Assembly (NCBI RefSeq): GCF_000473325.1
Contig: NZ_AXBI01000020.1
Span: 248,001 to 312,000, forward strand
Length of the DNA: 64,000 nt
Direction: 5' to 3'
Origin: Leisingera caerulea DSM 24564
GTDB lineage: Bacteria; Pseudomonadota; Alphaproteobacteria; Rhodobacterales; Rhodobacteraceae
This document shows positions 13,863 to 21,791 of this stretch, one piece after another. A program made the translations under genes and the position numbers. The notes below the pieces were generated by a model. The model searched no databases. It had not been told where the DNA came from and saw nothing but the letters and a program-made list of their open reading frames with translations. Position 1 is the first letter of the stretch. Each line of letters starts with the position of its first letter.

Positions 13863-14252
13863 ATGGCGAATGCGAACCGAAATAACGGGCTGAGCCCGGC
13901 ACGGCGCCGCGAGAAGGATATGCTTGACCTTCTCGCGCGTGTTGCCGTGCATGGGTTCACCCCTACCGGTTCGGAGGATGAAGGGCACCTTCGGCAATTG
14001 GGTTATGCGGCGAATGTTGCACGCGGCCGTGTCGAAGATCCCCAGGACTACCTCGGCAAGGTCGTCAAGTATTGCCGGTCGCATCTGCCTGAGCGGCCAG
14101 CCCCTGCGGGCGTGTACCGGGACCCGGTGCAAAAGCGCTGGGGGGCAAAGTGGAATCTGGACGTGGGCAAGGTCAGATCAGAGCTTCCGCTGCATGTTCA
14201 GAAGCTGAAGCGCTCCGCCTTGAAGGCCGAGCAGCAGAGCCCCGGCTTATAA
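13863..14252 (+). CDS. Hypothetical protein coupled to nucleotidyltransferase, 129 aa
   Basis: ATG 1 bp after the TGA of the upstream gene (TGAA-ATGG), so translation is coupled. The protein is basic and helical: NGLSPARRREKDMLDLLARVAVHG, then DYLGKVVKYCRSHLP and a Lys/Arg-rich C-terminus. Size, charge and coupling fit an antitoxin-like or nucleic-acid-binding partner; no family motif is visible. Confidence 0.65.
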   Translation: MANANRNNGLSPARRREKDMLDLLARVAVHGFTPTGSEDEGHLRQLGYAANVARGRVEDPQDYLGKVVKYCRSHLPERPAPAGVYRDPVQKRWGAKWNLDVGKVRSELPLHVQKLKRSALKAEQQSPGL

Positions 14253-14329
14253 ATCCGCCAGCTGAGACCACTCTGCAGCGCGCTGCCTCTGCGTGGAGCT
14301 GCCGCGCGCGGCGAAGCTGCGATAAACCC

Positions 14330-14356
14330 TTGCGTTTATACTTTTTCGCATATAGC
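14330..14356 (+). promoter_or_regulatory. Promoter with TTTTCGCA in the spacer
   Basis: TTGCGT (14330-14335), a 15-bp spacer ending TTTTTCGCA, then TATAGC (14351-14356), 44 bp before the MazG-like gene. The -35 and the octamer position match the promoter at 11922. Confidence 0.5.
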
Positions 14357-14399
14357 TTGCGTCGCAATAGGGCCCCTGGCCGAATTACATTCGAGGATT

Positions 14400-14885
14400 A
14401 TGCCAATGCCAATTCCGCAAATTCTTTCCTGGTTCCGCAAGGCGGTCCCCGCTCCCGAGAAGAAGAACTTCAACACCCAGACCGGTGTGCATTTCGAAGA
14501 GGTCGCCGAAATGATGGACGCCCTGAAGGGCGATGATGCCGCATCTGAAGCGAGCCTGGCCGCGGTGCGCAGCGCGCTGCATGACTTCGCAACAGATATG
14601 AAATCAGGCGCGGTCCAGGTGAGCGTTTCTGATCCGGTGGAGCTGACGGATGCGATCTGCGACCAGATCGTGACTGGTGTCGGCGTCGCCCATATGGCCG
14701 CGATCGACATCGTCCCGGCTGTGCAGGAGGTTGCGGATTCCAACGACAGCAAGTTCGATGCCGATGGCAAACCGATCTTCAATGCAGACAAGAAGATCAT
14801 GAAGGGGCCGAACTATTTCAAAGCCCGCCTGGGCCGTTTTGCCCAGCACGCAAGATTCCTGTCCGCGCCGGCCAAAGCCTGCTGA
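14400..14885 (+). CDS. MazG-like nucleotide pyrophosphohydrolase, 161 aa
   Basis: All-alpha NTP pyrophosphohydrolase pattern: FNTQTGVHFEEVAEMMDALKG at about residues 24-44 (metal-binding E-x2-E), LTDAICDQIVTGVGVAHMAAIDI at about 82-104 (D for the second metal site), then EVADSNDSKFDADGKPIFNADKKIMKGPNYF, the tail shared by phage MazG-like proteins. It would hydrolyse (d)NTPs or alarmones; phages use such enzymes in nucleotide-pool control. Read from the promoter at 14330. Confidence 0.85.
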   Translation: MPMPIPQILSWFRKAVPAPEKKNFNTQTGVHFEEVAEMMDALKGDDAASEASLAAVRSALHDFATDMKSGAVQVSVSDPVELTDAICDQIVTGVGVAHMAAIDIVPAVQEVADSNDSKFDADGKPIFNADKKIMKGPNYFKARLGRFAQHARFLSAPAKAC

Positions 14886-15125
14886 AGCCGGGCATAGAGG
14901 TCTGCGCCACGGAGTGATCCATGGCGCCACCCGGCCGGCTTGGCATGCTGCCGGGACATGGGGTGCAGGTCCCCGAATTCCTGCTTTGCCAACGTGTGAT
15001 ATCAGCCGCCGCGACGAAACTGCGGCCCGGGATCATGGTAACCCGGACACCTTCCATACCACCAGGAGACAGCGCCAGGAGAGCAAGCTCTGCGCTCCAA
15101 TTCCATGTGACAGAAAGGAAATTCC

Positions 15126-15239
15126 ATGAACCAGGCTCAAATCGATGCTATCGCCGACGCCGTCCGCTGTGCCGTCCGCCAGATGGGGCTGGACCGCATC
15201 AAGGCCGGGGAGTTCTTCGGCATGAAACAGGCGCGCTAA
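15126..15239 (+). CDS. Very small protein, 37 aa
   Basis: GAAAGGAA lies 4 nt before the ATG. Peptide: MNQAQIDAIADAVRC, then a helical basic segment ending EFFGMKQAR. It is 36 bp upstream of tRNA-Arg(TCT). Short, but the ribosome binding site and helix-like composition support translation. Confidence 0.5.
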   Translation: MNQAQIDAIADAVRCAVRQMGLDRIKAGEFFGMKQAR

Positions 15240-15274
15240 GCGCCCCCTGGAGCAAGGCTCCTGATCCCGAAAAT

Positions 15275-15350
15275 GCGTCCGTAGCTCAACTGGAAGAGCA
15301 AGGAAATTCTAGTTCCAAGGCTGCGAGTTCGACCCTCGCCGGGCGCTCCA
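15275..15350 (+). tRNA. tRNA-Arg(TCT)
   Basis: Acceptor GCGTCCG/CGGGCGC, D-stem GCTC/GAGC, anticodon stem GGAA/TTCC with loop ATTCTAG, T-arm GCGAG/CTCGC, T73 and CCA. A CTA (amber) reading needs a worse stem. Confidence 0.93.
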
Positions 15351-15383
15351 TCATCCCTCCGATCAATTGAGAAAGCCGTCGCT

Positions 15384-15806
15384 ATGAACGCAGAATTTCC
15401 CTGCCGCCTGCGCATTCGCCCCGAATGCGAAGCGGATATCAAATCCCTCGAAGCCCTGATCGCTGACCCGCTCGGACCGGACCGGCTGGTCCTGGTGAAC
15501 CCGGCGCCCGCGGATGCCAGCGAAAGCGCCAAGCTCATGCATCAGCTCGGCGGCATGGTCTGGGAGTTTGAAGCCCGCTCCGCAGATGAGGCCGCCCATC
15601 TCATCAGCTGCATGGCCAGGGTTCCCGACGGGCACCGGATGCTGCAAACCATCGATCTGGCTGATGCCTTCACCGGAGACGCCTTCGACGGCGAAGCCGA
15701 GCGCGCCCAGAGGATCACAGCGCTCATCGGCGCCGATCATGACGATGCCCTGGAGGCTTACCGCATGTTCATGCCCGGCGTTGAGGCGTCTCCCGGCACG
15801 CCCTGA
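15384..15806 (+). CDS. Hypothetical acidic protein, 140 aa
   Basis: ATG 34 bp after tRNA-Arg(TCT), with GAGAAAG upstream. Begins MNAEFPCRLRIRPECEADIKSLE, with alternating strand and helix and many Asp/Glu/Ala residues. TTTTTTTCACATT (15868-15880), a variant octamer, follows the stop and serves the next gene. No family recognised. Confidence 0.7.
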   Translation: MNAEFPCRLRIRPECEADIKSLEALIADPLGPDRLVLVNPAPADASESAKLMHQLGGMVWEFEARSADEAAHLISCMARVPDGHRMLQTIDLADAFTGDAFDGEAERAQRITALIGADHDDALEAYRMFMPGVEASPGTP

Positions 15807-15929
15807 TTCCGCAGAACACCCCGCCCCGCCGGATGGCGGGGCGGGGTCAATTCCCGTGGTGTTTTCTTTTTTTCACATTTCATCGTTATGCTTCCGCTAA
15901 CAATACGAGCAGATCATGAAGGAAGCTCA

Positions 15930-16301
15930 ATGTCTCTGAATACCGATATCCTCCGGGACGCAATCACCCACCGCCGGGCCTGGCTTGATGGCTTGCATGC
16001 ATTCGCCAAGACCCACCCGCACCGCGCAGCCGACATTGAGGCAGCCTCGGGCGCGCTGAACTCGGCCCCCTCCGGCCCATCAGAGGCCGATGCGGTCTCG
16101 GCCGCCACCGGCGTGGAATATGCGCTCCCGGTCATCCGTGACGCTCTGGAGGCTCAAATTGCCCAGGCCGAACGGGAATGGGACGGAGAGGACAGCAACG
16201 ACGGCGGCTACTGGAAGCACGAGTTGCGCGCGCTGAACCGCCTGGACGCCGAAATCAAACATAACCCGGAGCCAGACCAGGCACCTGAGCCCGCGCTCTG
16301 A
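15930..16301 (+). CDS. Hypothetical helical protein, 123 aa
   Basis: GAAGGAAGC is 4-5 nt before the ATG. The variant octamer TTTTTTCACAT ends 52 bp upstream. Ala/Glu/Asp-rich helices throughout, with WKHELRALNRLDAEIK near the end and a Pro/Glu tail (PEPDQAPEPAL) like that of neighbouring orphan genes. First of two genes 19 bp apart. No family recognised. Confidence 0.7.
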   Translation: MSLNTDILRDAITHRRAWLDGLHAFAKTHPHRAADIEAASGALNSAPSGPSEADAVSAATGVEYALPVIRDALEAQIAQAEREWDGEDSNDGGYWKHELRALNRLDAEIKHNPEPDQAPEPAL

Positions 16302-16320
16302 ATCCGGCTGGAGACACGAC

Positions 16321-16812
16321 ATGTCATCTGCAGACAGCTCCTGGCGCGTTGGCGCTATTTTCCGCAGCTGCGTCCGCAACGGAAGAGACCGCGAATGGGC
16401 CGAAGCCCGGCTGACCGAGAGCATTGGCAAGAGAAATGCCGCAAGCCTGGCGGAGACTTGGTTCCGTCAGGACCCCTTCTTCAATACGATCGATGACGCC
16501 AGGGGCCCGGGGCTCAAGACCCCTGCCGGCTTTAGCGCCAGCGTGATCGACAAAGAGCGGGAGCGGTTCCGGGTGCGCGTTGCCGAGAACGAAGCGATCC
16601 GCTTCCTGTCAAACACTCCGCCTCCTGATGAGGAGAGGGTACACGCCGCTCTGGCGGAGATCTGCGCTGATGGCGAACCGGGCGCCCTCTATGAGCTGCG
16701 CAAGTCGGGCATGTTCGGGATGATCAAGGAGTTTTTCCTACAGGGTAAAAGCCAGGAGGAAGTGCGGGATCTCATCGCGGATCCCGCGCCGGCCTGCGAG
16801 CCATCGCTCTAG
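16321..16812 (+). CDS. Hypothetical protein, 163 aa
   Basis: CTGGAGAC precedes the ATG. Helical, charged sequence (DKERERFRVRVAENEAIRFL) with tail PAPACEPSL. Co-directional and 19 bp after the 15930 gene, so probably one transcript. The TAG stop is used normally, against amber recoding. No family recognised. Confidence 0.7.
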   Translation: MSSADSSWRVGAIFRSCVRNGRDREWAEARLTESIGKRNAASLAETWFRQDPFFNTIDDARGPGLKTPAGFSASVIDKERERFRVRVAENEAIRFLSNTPPPDEERVHAALAEICADGEPGALYELRKSGMFGMIKEFFLQGKSQEEVRDLIADPAPACEPSL

Positions 16813-16827
16813 CCCGGAAATAATGTC

Positions 16828-16856
16828 TTGCAATTCTTTTTCGCATAACTTATCTA
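16828..16856 (+). promoter_or_regulatory. Promoter with TTTTCGCA in the spacer
   Basis: TTGCAA (16828-16833), a 17-bp spacer containing TTTTTCGCA, then TATCTA (16851-16856). It is 81 bp before the 16938 gene. Confidence 0.5.
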
Positions 16857-16937
16857 AGGTGCTGCGACTTCTGGCAGCCCTAGCGTGGCAGTCGAAAAAA
16901 ACGAGGTCGATCCCCAAACTCAATTGTGAGGCTCGAT

Positions 16938-17360
16938 ATGAGGATCGTTACCGCTGTTGTTTTCGACGGCAGCACTGACAGGCAGATCGTAAACCGGTTC
17001 CGGATGCTTCAAGGCCGGTCGAATATCGACCGGCGTGCTCCGGAAGATCCGGACTTCAAGGCATTCCGCCGGATTTCCGGCAATGCCGCAACACTCGATG
17101 ACATCGAGACGGCGCTCGGCGCCGCGCTCAGGTCAGCGGCCGATATGGAGCGGGAGGCGGAGACACTCCCCTGCCCGTTTCCGGAAATCCCAGGCCGGCA
17201 AGGGTCCGTGGAGGAAGATTGGCGCGAAGGATTGCGCCAGATGCCTTCCATGATCCGGCGCGAGATCGAAACCATCCTCGATCAGATCGAGGATGAACTC
17301 GGGTTCAGGCCCGAGCCCAAGGATACCGAGGCCCGCCCGGAGGGCGCGCCCGGTATCTGA
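16938..17360 (+). CDS. Hypothetical protein, 140 aa
   Basis: ATG preceded by GTGAGG; an in-frame GTG at 16926 is possible. The N-terminus MRIVTAVVFDGSTDRQIVNRF looks like a beta strand plus helix. The C-terminal half is a long acidic helix (RREIETILDQIEDELGF) and then a Pro/Glu-rich tail. No family recognised. Confidence 0.7.
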   Translation: MRIVTAVVFDGSTDRQIVNRFRMLQGRSNIDRRAPEDPDFKAFRRISGNAATLDDIETALGAALRSAADMEREAETLPCPFPEIPGRQGSVEEDWREGLRQMPSMIRREIETILDQIEDELGFRPEPKDTEARPEGAPGI

Positions 17361-17531
17361 CAGGCGCCATTGAGGCGCGCTCTGCAAGCGGCCCGGACCA
17401 CCGGAAGCTTCACCGCAGGGCCGCCTAGCCCCAAGCGGGGCATCGACACATCAATGCCCGCACGGTGCGGGCGCATGCAAACCGGATCAGGCGGCATTCC
17501 GCCCGGTCCGCAAGAAAAAAGGATACCCATC

Positions 17532-17777
17532 ATGGGACTGAAACTGCATCACATCGACATTCACGGCTCGGCAGGCGAGCTGGACGGCCAGCCTTTCCGC
17601 CTGGAAGCGGATGATACCGGCTGGCGAGCGGAGATCGGCACAGGCGGCGGCGCCTGGAAGCACAAGAGCCCCCTTGCCGCTTCCGGCCGCCGGGCCGCTG
17701 CGGAAATCCGCAATCTGACGTACCAGGCGATCGCCGTGTACCGCCAGTTCCAGCGCGGCCGCACCTTGCACGCCTGA
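17532..17777 (+). CDS. Hypothetical protein, 81 aa
   Basis: AAAGGA lies 9 nt before the ATG. MGLKLHHIDIHGSAGELDGQ opens a probable small beta domain. DTGWRAEIGTGGGAWKHKS and an Arg-rich helix (AASGRRAAAEIRNLTYQAIAVYRQFQRGR) follow. A strong hairpin terminator comes 24 bp later. No family recognised. Confidence 0.65.
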   Translation: MGLKLHHIDIHGSAGELDGQPFRLEADDTGWRAEIGTGGGAWKHKSPLAASGRRAAAEIRNLTYQAIAVYRQFQRGRTLHA

Positions 17778-17800
17778 CATTCCGGTCGTTCAATAAGAAA

Positions 17801-17828
17801 GGGCGCTGCTTGCAGCGCCCTTCTCATT
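17801..17828. terminator. Bidirectional-type terminator
   Basis: GGGCGCTG-CTTG-CAGCGCCC followed by TTCTCATTT, between convergent genes ending at 17777 (+) and 17828 (-). Confidence 0.75.
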
Positions 17829-18421
17829 TATGGCCCCGGATAGGTGCCGGTCGGCGGCGGGTTGTAGGCAGTGTGCGGCCCCGTTGCCATCCGGTCAGCT
17901 TCGCAGAGCTGCACGCTGAACTGCCCCGACCAAACTTTTTCAGCAGTGAGTGTCTTCGTTGCGCTCTTCGAGATCCAACTGCGTGCCGGCGCGCATTGCC
18001 CCGTATCCGGGTTGAAGAAGGTGGCCTGAGGGATTCGCATGCTGTATCCCATCCAGTAACCCTGCGCAATCGGGGTCTTCGACCCGTTATTCCAGGTGTA
18101 GTAGGTCGTCGACCCCTCCTTGACATAAATGGTTGGCGCGCCGCCACGCGTACCGACCCAATTGCAGTCATGGAGTTTGACCCTATCCATATCTGCGATG
18201 TTCCGGGTGAAGGCACCGCTGCCGTTGGACCATTCGGGCGCGGAGCGGACCGGCGCCATGATGCGGGTGTTGCCGTCGTTTTCGACGATGCGGCAGGTGC
18301 CGTGCTTATCGATTTTCACACGCTCCCCGACCTGAATTGGCAACATGTTCTGAGCGGCCGCGGGAAGCGCACCCCCTGCGAGCACCATGCAGCACGCCAC
18401 TGCCTGCGCGAATTTGTTCAT
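17828..18421 (-). CDS. Secreted hypothetical protein, 197 aa
   Basis: Start set at the Met that opens a good signal peptide (NKFAQAVACCMVLAGGALPAAAQ, cleavage after AAA about residue 22). The mature part is rich in Trp, Tyr and Gly, with QVGERVKIDKHGTCRIVEN (SH3-like), YYTWNNGSKTPIAQGYWMG and several Cys. Likely periplasmic or extracellular beta protein. The octamer at 18496-18503 lies 75 bp upstream. No enzyme motif recognised. Confidence 0.7.
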   Translation of the reverse strand: MNKFAQAVACCMVLAGGALPAAAQNMLPIQVGERVKIDKHGTCRIVENDGNTRIMAPVRSAPEWSNGSGAFTRNIADMDRVKLHDCNWVGTRGGAPTIYVKEGSTTYYTWNNGSKTPIAQGYWMGYSMRIPQATFFNPDTGQCAPARSWISKSATKTLTAEKVWSGQFSVQLCEADRMATGPHTAYNPPPTGTYPGP

Positions 18422-18589
18422 AACTAAGTATCCGTTCCACTGGGTCCCGTAATGTCGGACAGTATAGCACCATATTATGAAACCAGATAGTATCGTTTTC
18501 GCACAAACAATCAGGTCGGCACGATTGGGCATTCAGGCAAGGATGTGCCCGCCCCGCGCAATGCCGAGGTGCAGACTTGCCCGGCCCCG

Positions 18590-19210
18590 TCAGACGTTGA
18601 TCAGGATTGGTTCCGTCGCAACCTGTTCAGGGTCATAACCGGCCGCAAGCCTTGCCCGCATTTCCGCAGCCAGGCGGCGATCGTATGCGGGATCCAATGA
18701 AAGGCGCCGCGGAACGTCCTGCCCGAAGATATGAAGCGCCAGCGTGCCATCCGCACTAACCCTTTCGATCATCGGATCCTCAGCGAAATACAGGTATGAG
18801 GTGTCCTCTCCGGGGCTCGCATACACGGGCGTGACGCAAATCAGCCTGCCGTTTTCCTCAATCACAGAATGGAAAACAAAACCATGTCCGTTCTGCCACC
18901 ATCCGTGAATAGCCTTTCGACTGCCGCTCCAGTCGTTGCGCTCCATCAGGACCGCATTGTCATGGCAGCACAGATGCAGCATGCCATTCTGTTCCGCAAG
19001 CTCCCAGCGCGGGATCGGCTGGAAGTCCAGTTCGAGGATGTGGCTGAGCACTCTCTCATCATGTTCGGTGTAATGAATTTCAAGCAGGTCACATTCTGCC
19101 AGAAGTTCAGAAGCAAGGGTCGATACCCCTTTAATGCCCTGGTCCAAGCGCAAGACTCCAAAAGAGCCACGATGTGGCGATGCTGTAATATGCGCTGTTG
19201 TTTTTCGCAA
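18590..19210 (-). CDS. Hypothetical protein, 206 aa
   Basis: The first ATG is itself part of an octamer copy (ATGCGAAAAAC, 19202-19209 region), so either the motif overlaps the start codon or translation starts further in. The protein has HILELDFQPIPRWELAEQNGMLHLCCHDNAV and GTLALHIFGQDVPRRLSLDP, a mixed fold. It diverges from the 19326 gene; the 115-bp gap holds a second octamer (19240-19247). No family recognised. Confidence 0.65.
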   Translation of the reverse strand: MRKTTAHITASPHRGSFGVLRLDQGIKGVSTLASELLAECDLLEIHYTEHDERVLSHILELDFQPIPRWELAEQNGMLHLCCHDNAVLMERNDWSGSRKAIHGWWQNGHGFVFHSVIEENGRLICVTPVYASPGEDTSYLYFAEDPMIERVSADGTLALHIFGQDVPRRLSLDPAYDRRLAAEMRARLAAGYDPEQVATEPILINV

Positions 19211-19325
19211 ATAAAGTAAAATATGATGGCGATTGATGCTTTTCGCATTTTCGCTGAGCGCAGGTAGGCTGCTCAGGTATCAACTGCTGGGCCGGGACCA
19301 GCAGCTTAAGAGGGACGGCTCACGC

Positions 19326-19769
19326 ATGAAGACTTACCATCTGTTTCGGTTTCACATGTCCGCAGAGCAACAGGCCCGCATGGACGCCGGCGACACGCAC
19401 CTGCGGACCGCGGCCATGAAAGCTGGCCTGGGCCAAATCGGCGATGCTCTTGCGATGAATATGTACCGCCACGTGGCCAGCCTGAAAGCGCTGGATGAGG
19501 ATGAAGCCTTTTTGAAGGTCCGCGCCAAGGCAAAGACCAGCTGCGCCGCGGGCGAGCGCTTCGAGGATCAGGGAAAGGACACCCGCGAAACAGGGGTCGG
19601 GGACATTGTCATTGATGTCGAGGACGGAGACGCGTGGGTGCGGGCACCTTCGGCATGGGAAAACCTCAGCTGGGATCGGTGCGCGAAGTTTTTCATGATG
19701 GCGCATGAGCTTGAGCTTGATCTGTCAGACCCGGAACCGGAGGACACCTCTCTGGAGCCAGCTCTGTAA
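19326..19769 (+). CDS. Hypothetical protein, 147 aa
   Basis: Start ATG preceded by AAGAGGGAC. Helical N-terminal half (SAEQQARMDAGDTHLRTAAMKAG), short strand region VGDIVIDVEDGDAWV, then an acidic tail (LELDLSDPEPEDTSLEPAL) of the type shared by several orphan genes here. The octamer at 19240 is 79 bp upstream. No family recognised. Confidence 0.7.
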   Translation: MKTYHLFRFHMSAEQQARMDAGDTHLRTAAMKAGLGQIGDALAMNMYRHVASLKALDEDEAFLKVRAKAKTSCAAGERFEDQGKDTRETGVGDIVIDVEDGDAWVRAPSAWENLSWDRCAKFFMMAHELELDLSDPEPEDTSLEPAL

Positions 19770-19782
19770 GCCCGGCGCAGCT

Positions 19783-20082
19783 GTGACACCGGAGATCATA
19801 TTCACGCTCGCGGCGATTGTTCCGGCCGCAGCCGGCTGCCTCATGCGGAAACTCCCCTGGGCCGTTCCTGCCGCGCTCGCGACGGTGGCCGCGGGTGTCG
19901 CCGGCTATTTGCTCTGGCTTGCCCCTGATGCGGGGCTTGCAGGCACTGGCCTGGCCATAATCGCGCTCTGCGCGGCCGCGCCCACAGCCATCGCCCTGCT
20001 CACAGGATACTGGCTTGGCCGTGCTTTGTCCGTGCGGGGGCGGCGCAGCACAAAAGACCTTGCGGGACCCAAGTCGCGCTAG
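19783..20082 (+). CDS. Small membrane protein, 99 aa
   Basis: GTG start chosen because residues before it are unlike a protein; the ribosome binding site is weak. Three or four hydrophobic segments (IIFTLAAIVPAAAGCLM, AVPAALATVAAGVAGYLLWL, GLAIIALCAAAPTAIALLTGYWLG) and a basic end (VRGRRSTKDLAGPKSR). It lies 13 bp after the 19326 gene and is probably co-transcribed. Confidence 0.6.
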   Translation: MTPEIIFTLAAIVPAAAGCLMRKLPWAVPAALATVAAGVAGYLLWLAPDAGLAGTGLAIIALCAAAPTAIALLTGYWLGRALSVRGRRSTKDLAGPKSR

Positions 20083-20131
20083 TTTTCCCTTTTCTCGCAA
20101 AATCCGACGTGTTAGCCAGCCCCAACATTAT

Positions 20132-20941
20132 TTGGATTTCACCGGGCAGATTCGAAGGTCTCATCAGAAACGTCTTGTGGTCTTCAGTGGCGCCGGGCTT
20201 TCGGCCGACAGCGGCATCTCCACATTCAGAGGCGAGGATGGCACTTGGGCCAGCCACAGCCTGGATGAGGTATGCAACATCCACAGCTGGAAGCGCAATT
20301 TCGACCTCGTCCATCGGTTCTACAATGATCTCCGGACCGGCCTGCAGACGGTGCAGCCGAACGCCATGCACAAGCTGCTCGCCGACTGGCAGAGACGCTT
20401 CGGTGCGGAGTTGATCACGCAAAACATCGACAATCTCCTTGAGCGCTCTGGAGCGGAAAACGTGCTCCACCTGCATGGATCCCTGCCGGAGATGAAATGT
20501 GAAGCCTGCGGGCGCATCTGGCAGATCGGGCTCCGCGAATGGGATCAGGATAGGGAACGCTGCACATGCAATTCGCGCAAGGGCGTGAAGCCGAACGCCA
20601 TCTTCTTCGGCGAAACCGCCCCGGCATATTTGCAGCTGCGCAAGACCATGAAGACCCTGAAGCGGGATGACGTTCTGGTTGTTATCGGCACGGATGGCGC
20701 TGTGGTGCCGATCGGCTCCTTCGCTGCTGAAGCGCCCTGCCGAACAGTGATCAACACCCTGGCACCCGTTCCTGCGGAACGCTGGCGCCCGGGCATGGTC
20801 AAGCCGGAGATGTTTGACCGCACCGTGTACCGCCGCGCGGTCGAAGCGGTGGATGATATTGATGAAATCGTGACGGCCTGGATGAAAGCCAGCCCCGTCG
20901 AAAAAACCTTCACTGAGGAGTCAAAAAATGACCATGAGTAA
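20132..20941 (+). CDS. Sirtuin (SIR2-family NAD-dependent deacylase), about 269 aa
   Basis: No ATG precedes the core; a TTG at 20132 is a plausible start, and the ORF is open from about 20015. Motifs in order: VVFSGAGLSADSGISTFRG (NAD-binding GAG...GI..FR), TQNIDNLLERSG, catalytic His in VLHLHGS, zinc Cys in CEACG and CTCNSRKG, then VVIGTDGAVVPIG where most sirtuins have GTS. Length matches the family. It would remove acyl groups from lysine using NAD+. TTTCTCGCAAAA (20092) is a variant octamer upstream. Its stop overlaps the next gene by 14 bp. Confidence 0.88.
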   Translation: MDFTGQIRRSHQKRLVVFSGAGLSADSGISTFRGEDGTWASHSLDEVCNIHSWKRNFDLVHRFYNDLRTGLQTVQPNAMHKLLADWQRRFGAELITQNIDNLLERSGAENVLHLHGSLPEMKCEACGRIWQIGLREWDQDRERCTCNSRKGVKPNAIFFGETAPAYLQLRKTMKTLKRDDVLVVIGTDGAVVPIGSFAAEAPCRTVINTLAPVPAERWRPGMVKPEMFDRTVYRRAVEAVDDIDEIVTAWMKASPVEKTFTEESKNDHE

Positions 20942-21698
20942 TGAGAAAATTGAAGTTGGGGATTCCATCCGTCATGCGAAACGCAACTCCCGGTACCGCG
21001 TCTTCAGCCGCCTGACTGTGCCGCTTGCGGATTTGCAGGACGAGGCCCGGATGTGGCTCAGCGAAACGGATGGTCCCTCCACTGAGGAACGCGGGCTGAA
21101 ACTGCAGCCCATTGGTTCAATCGATCCTGGCCGGACGGAACGGTTCCGCTTGAATGTAATGGTGCAAATCGATGAGGAAACCCGGTTGCACCAGGCAGCG
21201 AGCGGGCAGTCCGAAATTGATGTCTACGTTTACATGAGCCTGGATCACGCAGGCCAGAACTTCGTGCGGCCGGTCTGCGAGTTTACGGACAGCAGATTTT
21301 ACTGCCTTTCGGATGATCATCCGGCTTCGTGGACGGTCCAGTCCCTTTTCCCCTCCGAGCAGCGGCAGGTTTTTGAGGATTACAAGGCGGTGAAATTGGG
21401 CGCTGATGCGGAGGGCACTCTCCTCGAGGCAGTAGTACGCGGCTATTCGGGCGAACTGGCACCCAGCCCCGTAGATAGGACAATGATTGCCGCTCATATC
21501 TCTGAAGAATTTGCCGGAATGGGCATCGCGGACAAGTTTTACCACGAGTTCAGCCCCGAGGAGACACTTGCGATCAAGGAACTGTGCGCCCTGCAGGATC
21601 TTAGCCCGAGCGCTGTCGTGCGTCAGGCCTTGCGCCTGTATCAGTCGCAAGTGAAGGGACCTCTGCCCAGACCTGTCACGGGTTGCATGGACGACTGA
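20928..21698 (+). CDS. Sirtuin-coupled hypothetical protein, 256 aa
   Basis: AGGAG lies 8 nt before the ATG, inside the end of the sirtuin gene, so the two are coupled. The N-terminus EVGDSIRHAKRNSRYRVFSRL resembles short DUF1653-type beta domains. The middle is mixed. The C-terminal ELCALQDLSPSAVVRQALRLYQSQ looks like a ribbon-helix-helix or helical DNA-binding end. It could be a substrate, regulator or partner of the sirtuin. Confidence 0.7.
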   Translation: MTMSNEKIEVGDSIRHAKRNSRYRVFSRLTVPLADLQDEARMWLSETDGPSTEERGLKLQPIGSIDPGRTERFRLNVMVQIDEETRLHQAASGQSEIDVYVYMSLDHAGQNFVRPVCEFTDSRFYCLSDDHPASWTVQSLFPSEQRQVFEDYKAVKLGADAEGTLLEAVVRGYSGELAPSPVDRTMIAAHISEEFAGMGIADKFYHEFSPEETLAIKELCALQDLSPSAVVRQALRLYQSQVKGPLPRPVTGCMDD

Positions 21699-21791
21699 CA
21701 CGACCAGCCGGACGCCTCGCCATAGCGGGCGTCCGGCTTTAACTTCCTGACGCATCCGTCTATTCGGCTTCACAAAAGTCCGAATCGAGGG

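Noticed and set aside
15275..15350. CTA reading of the Arg tRNA
   Set aside because: GGAA/TTCC pairs only with loop ATTCTAG, which gives TCT.
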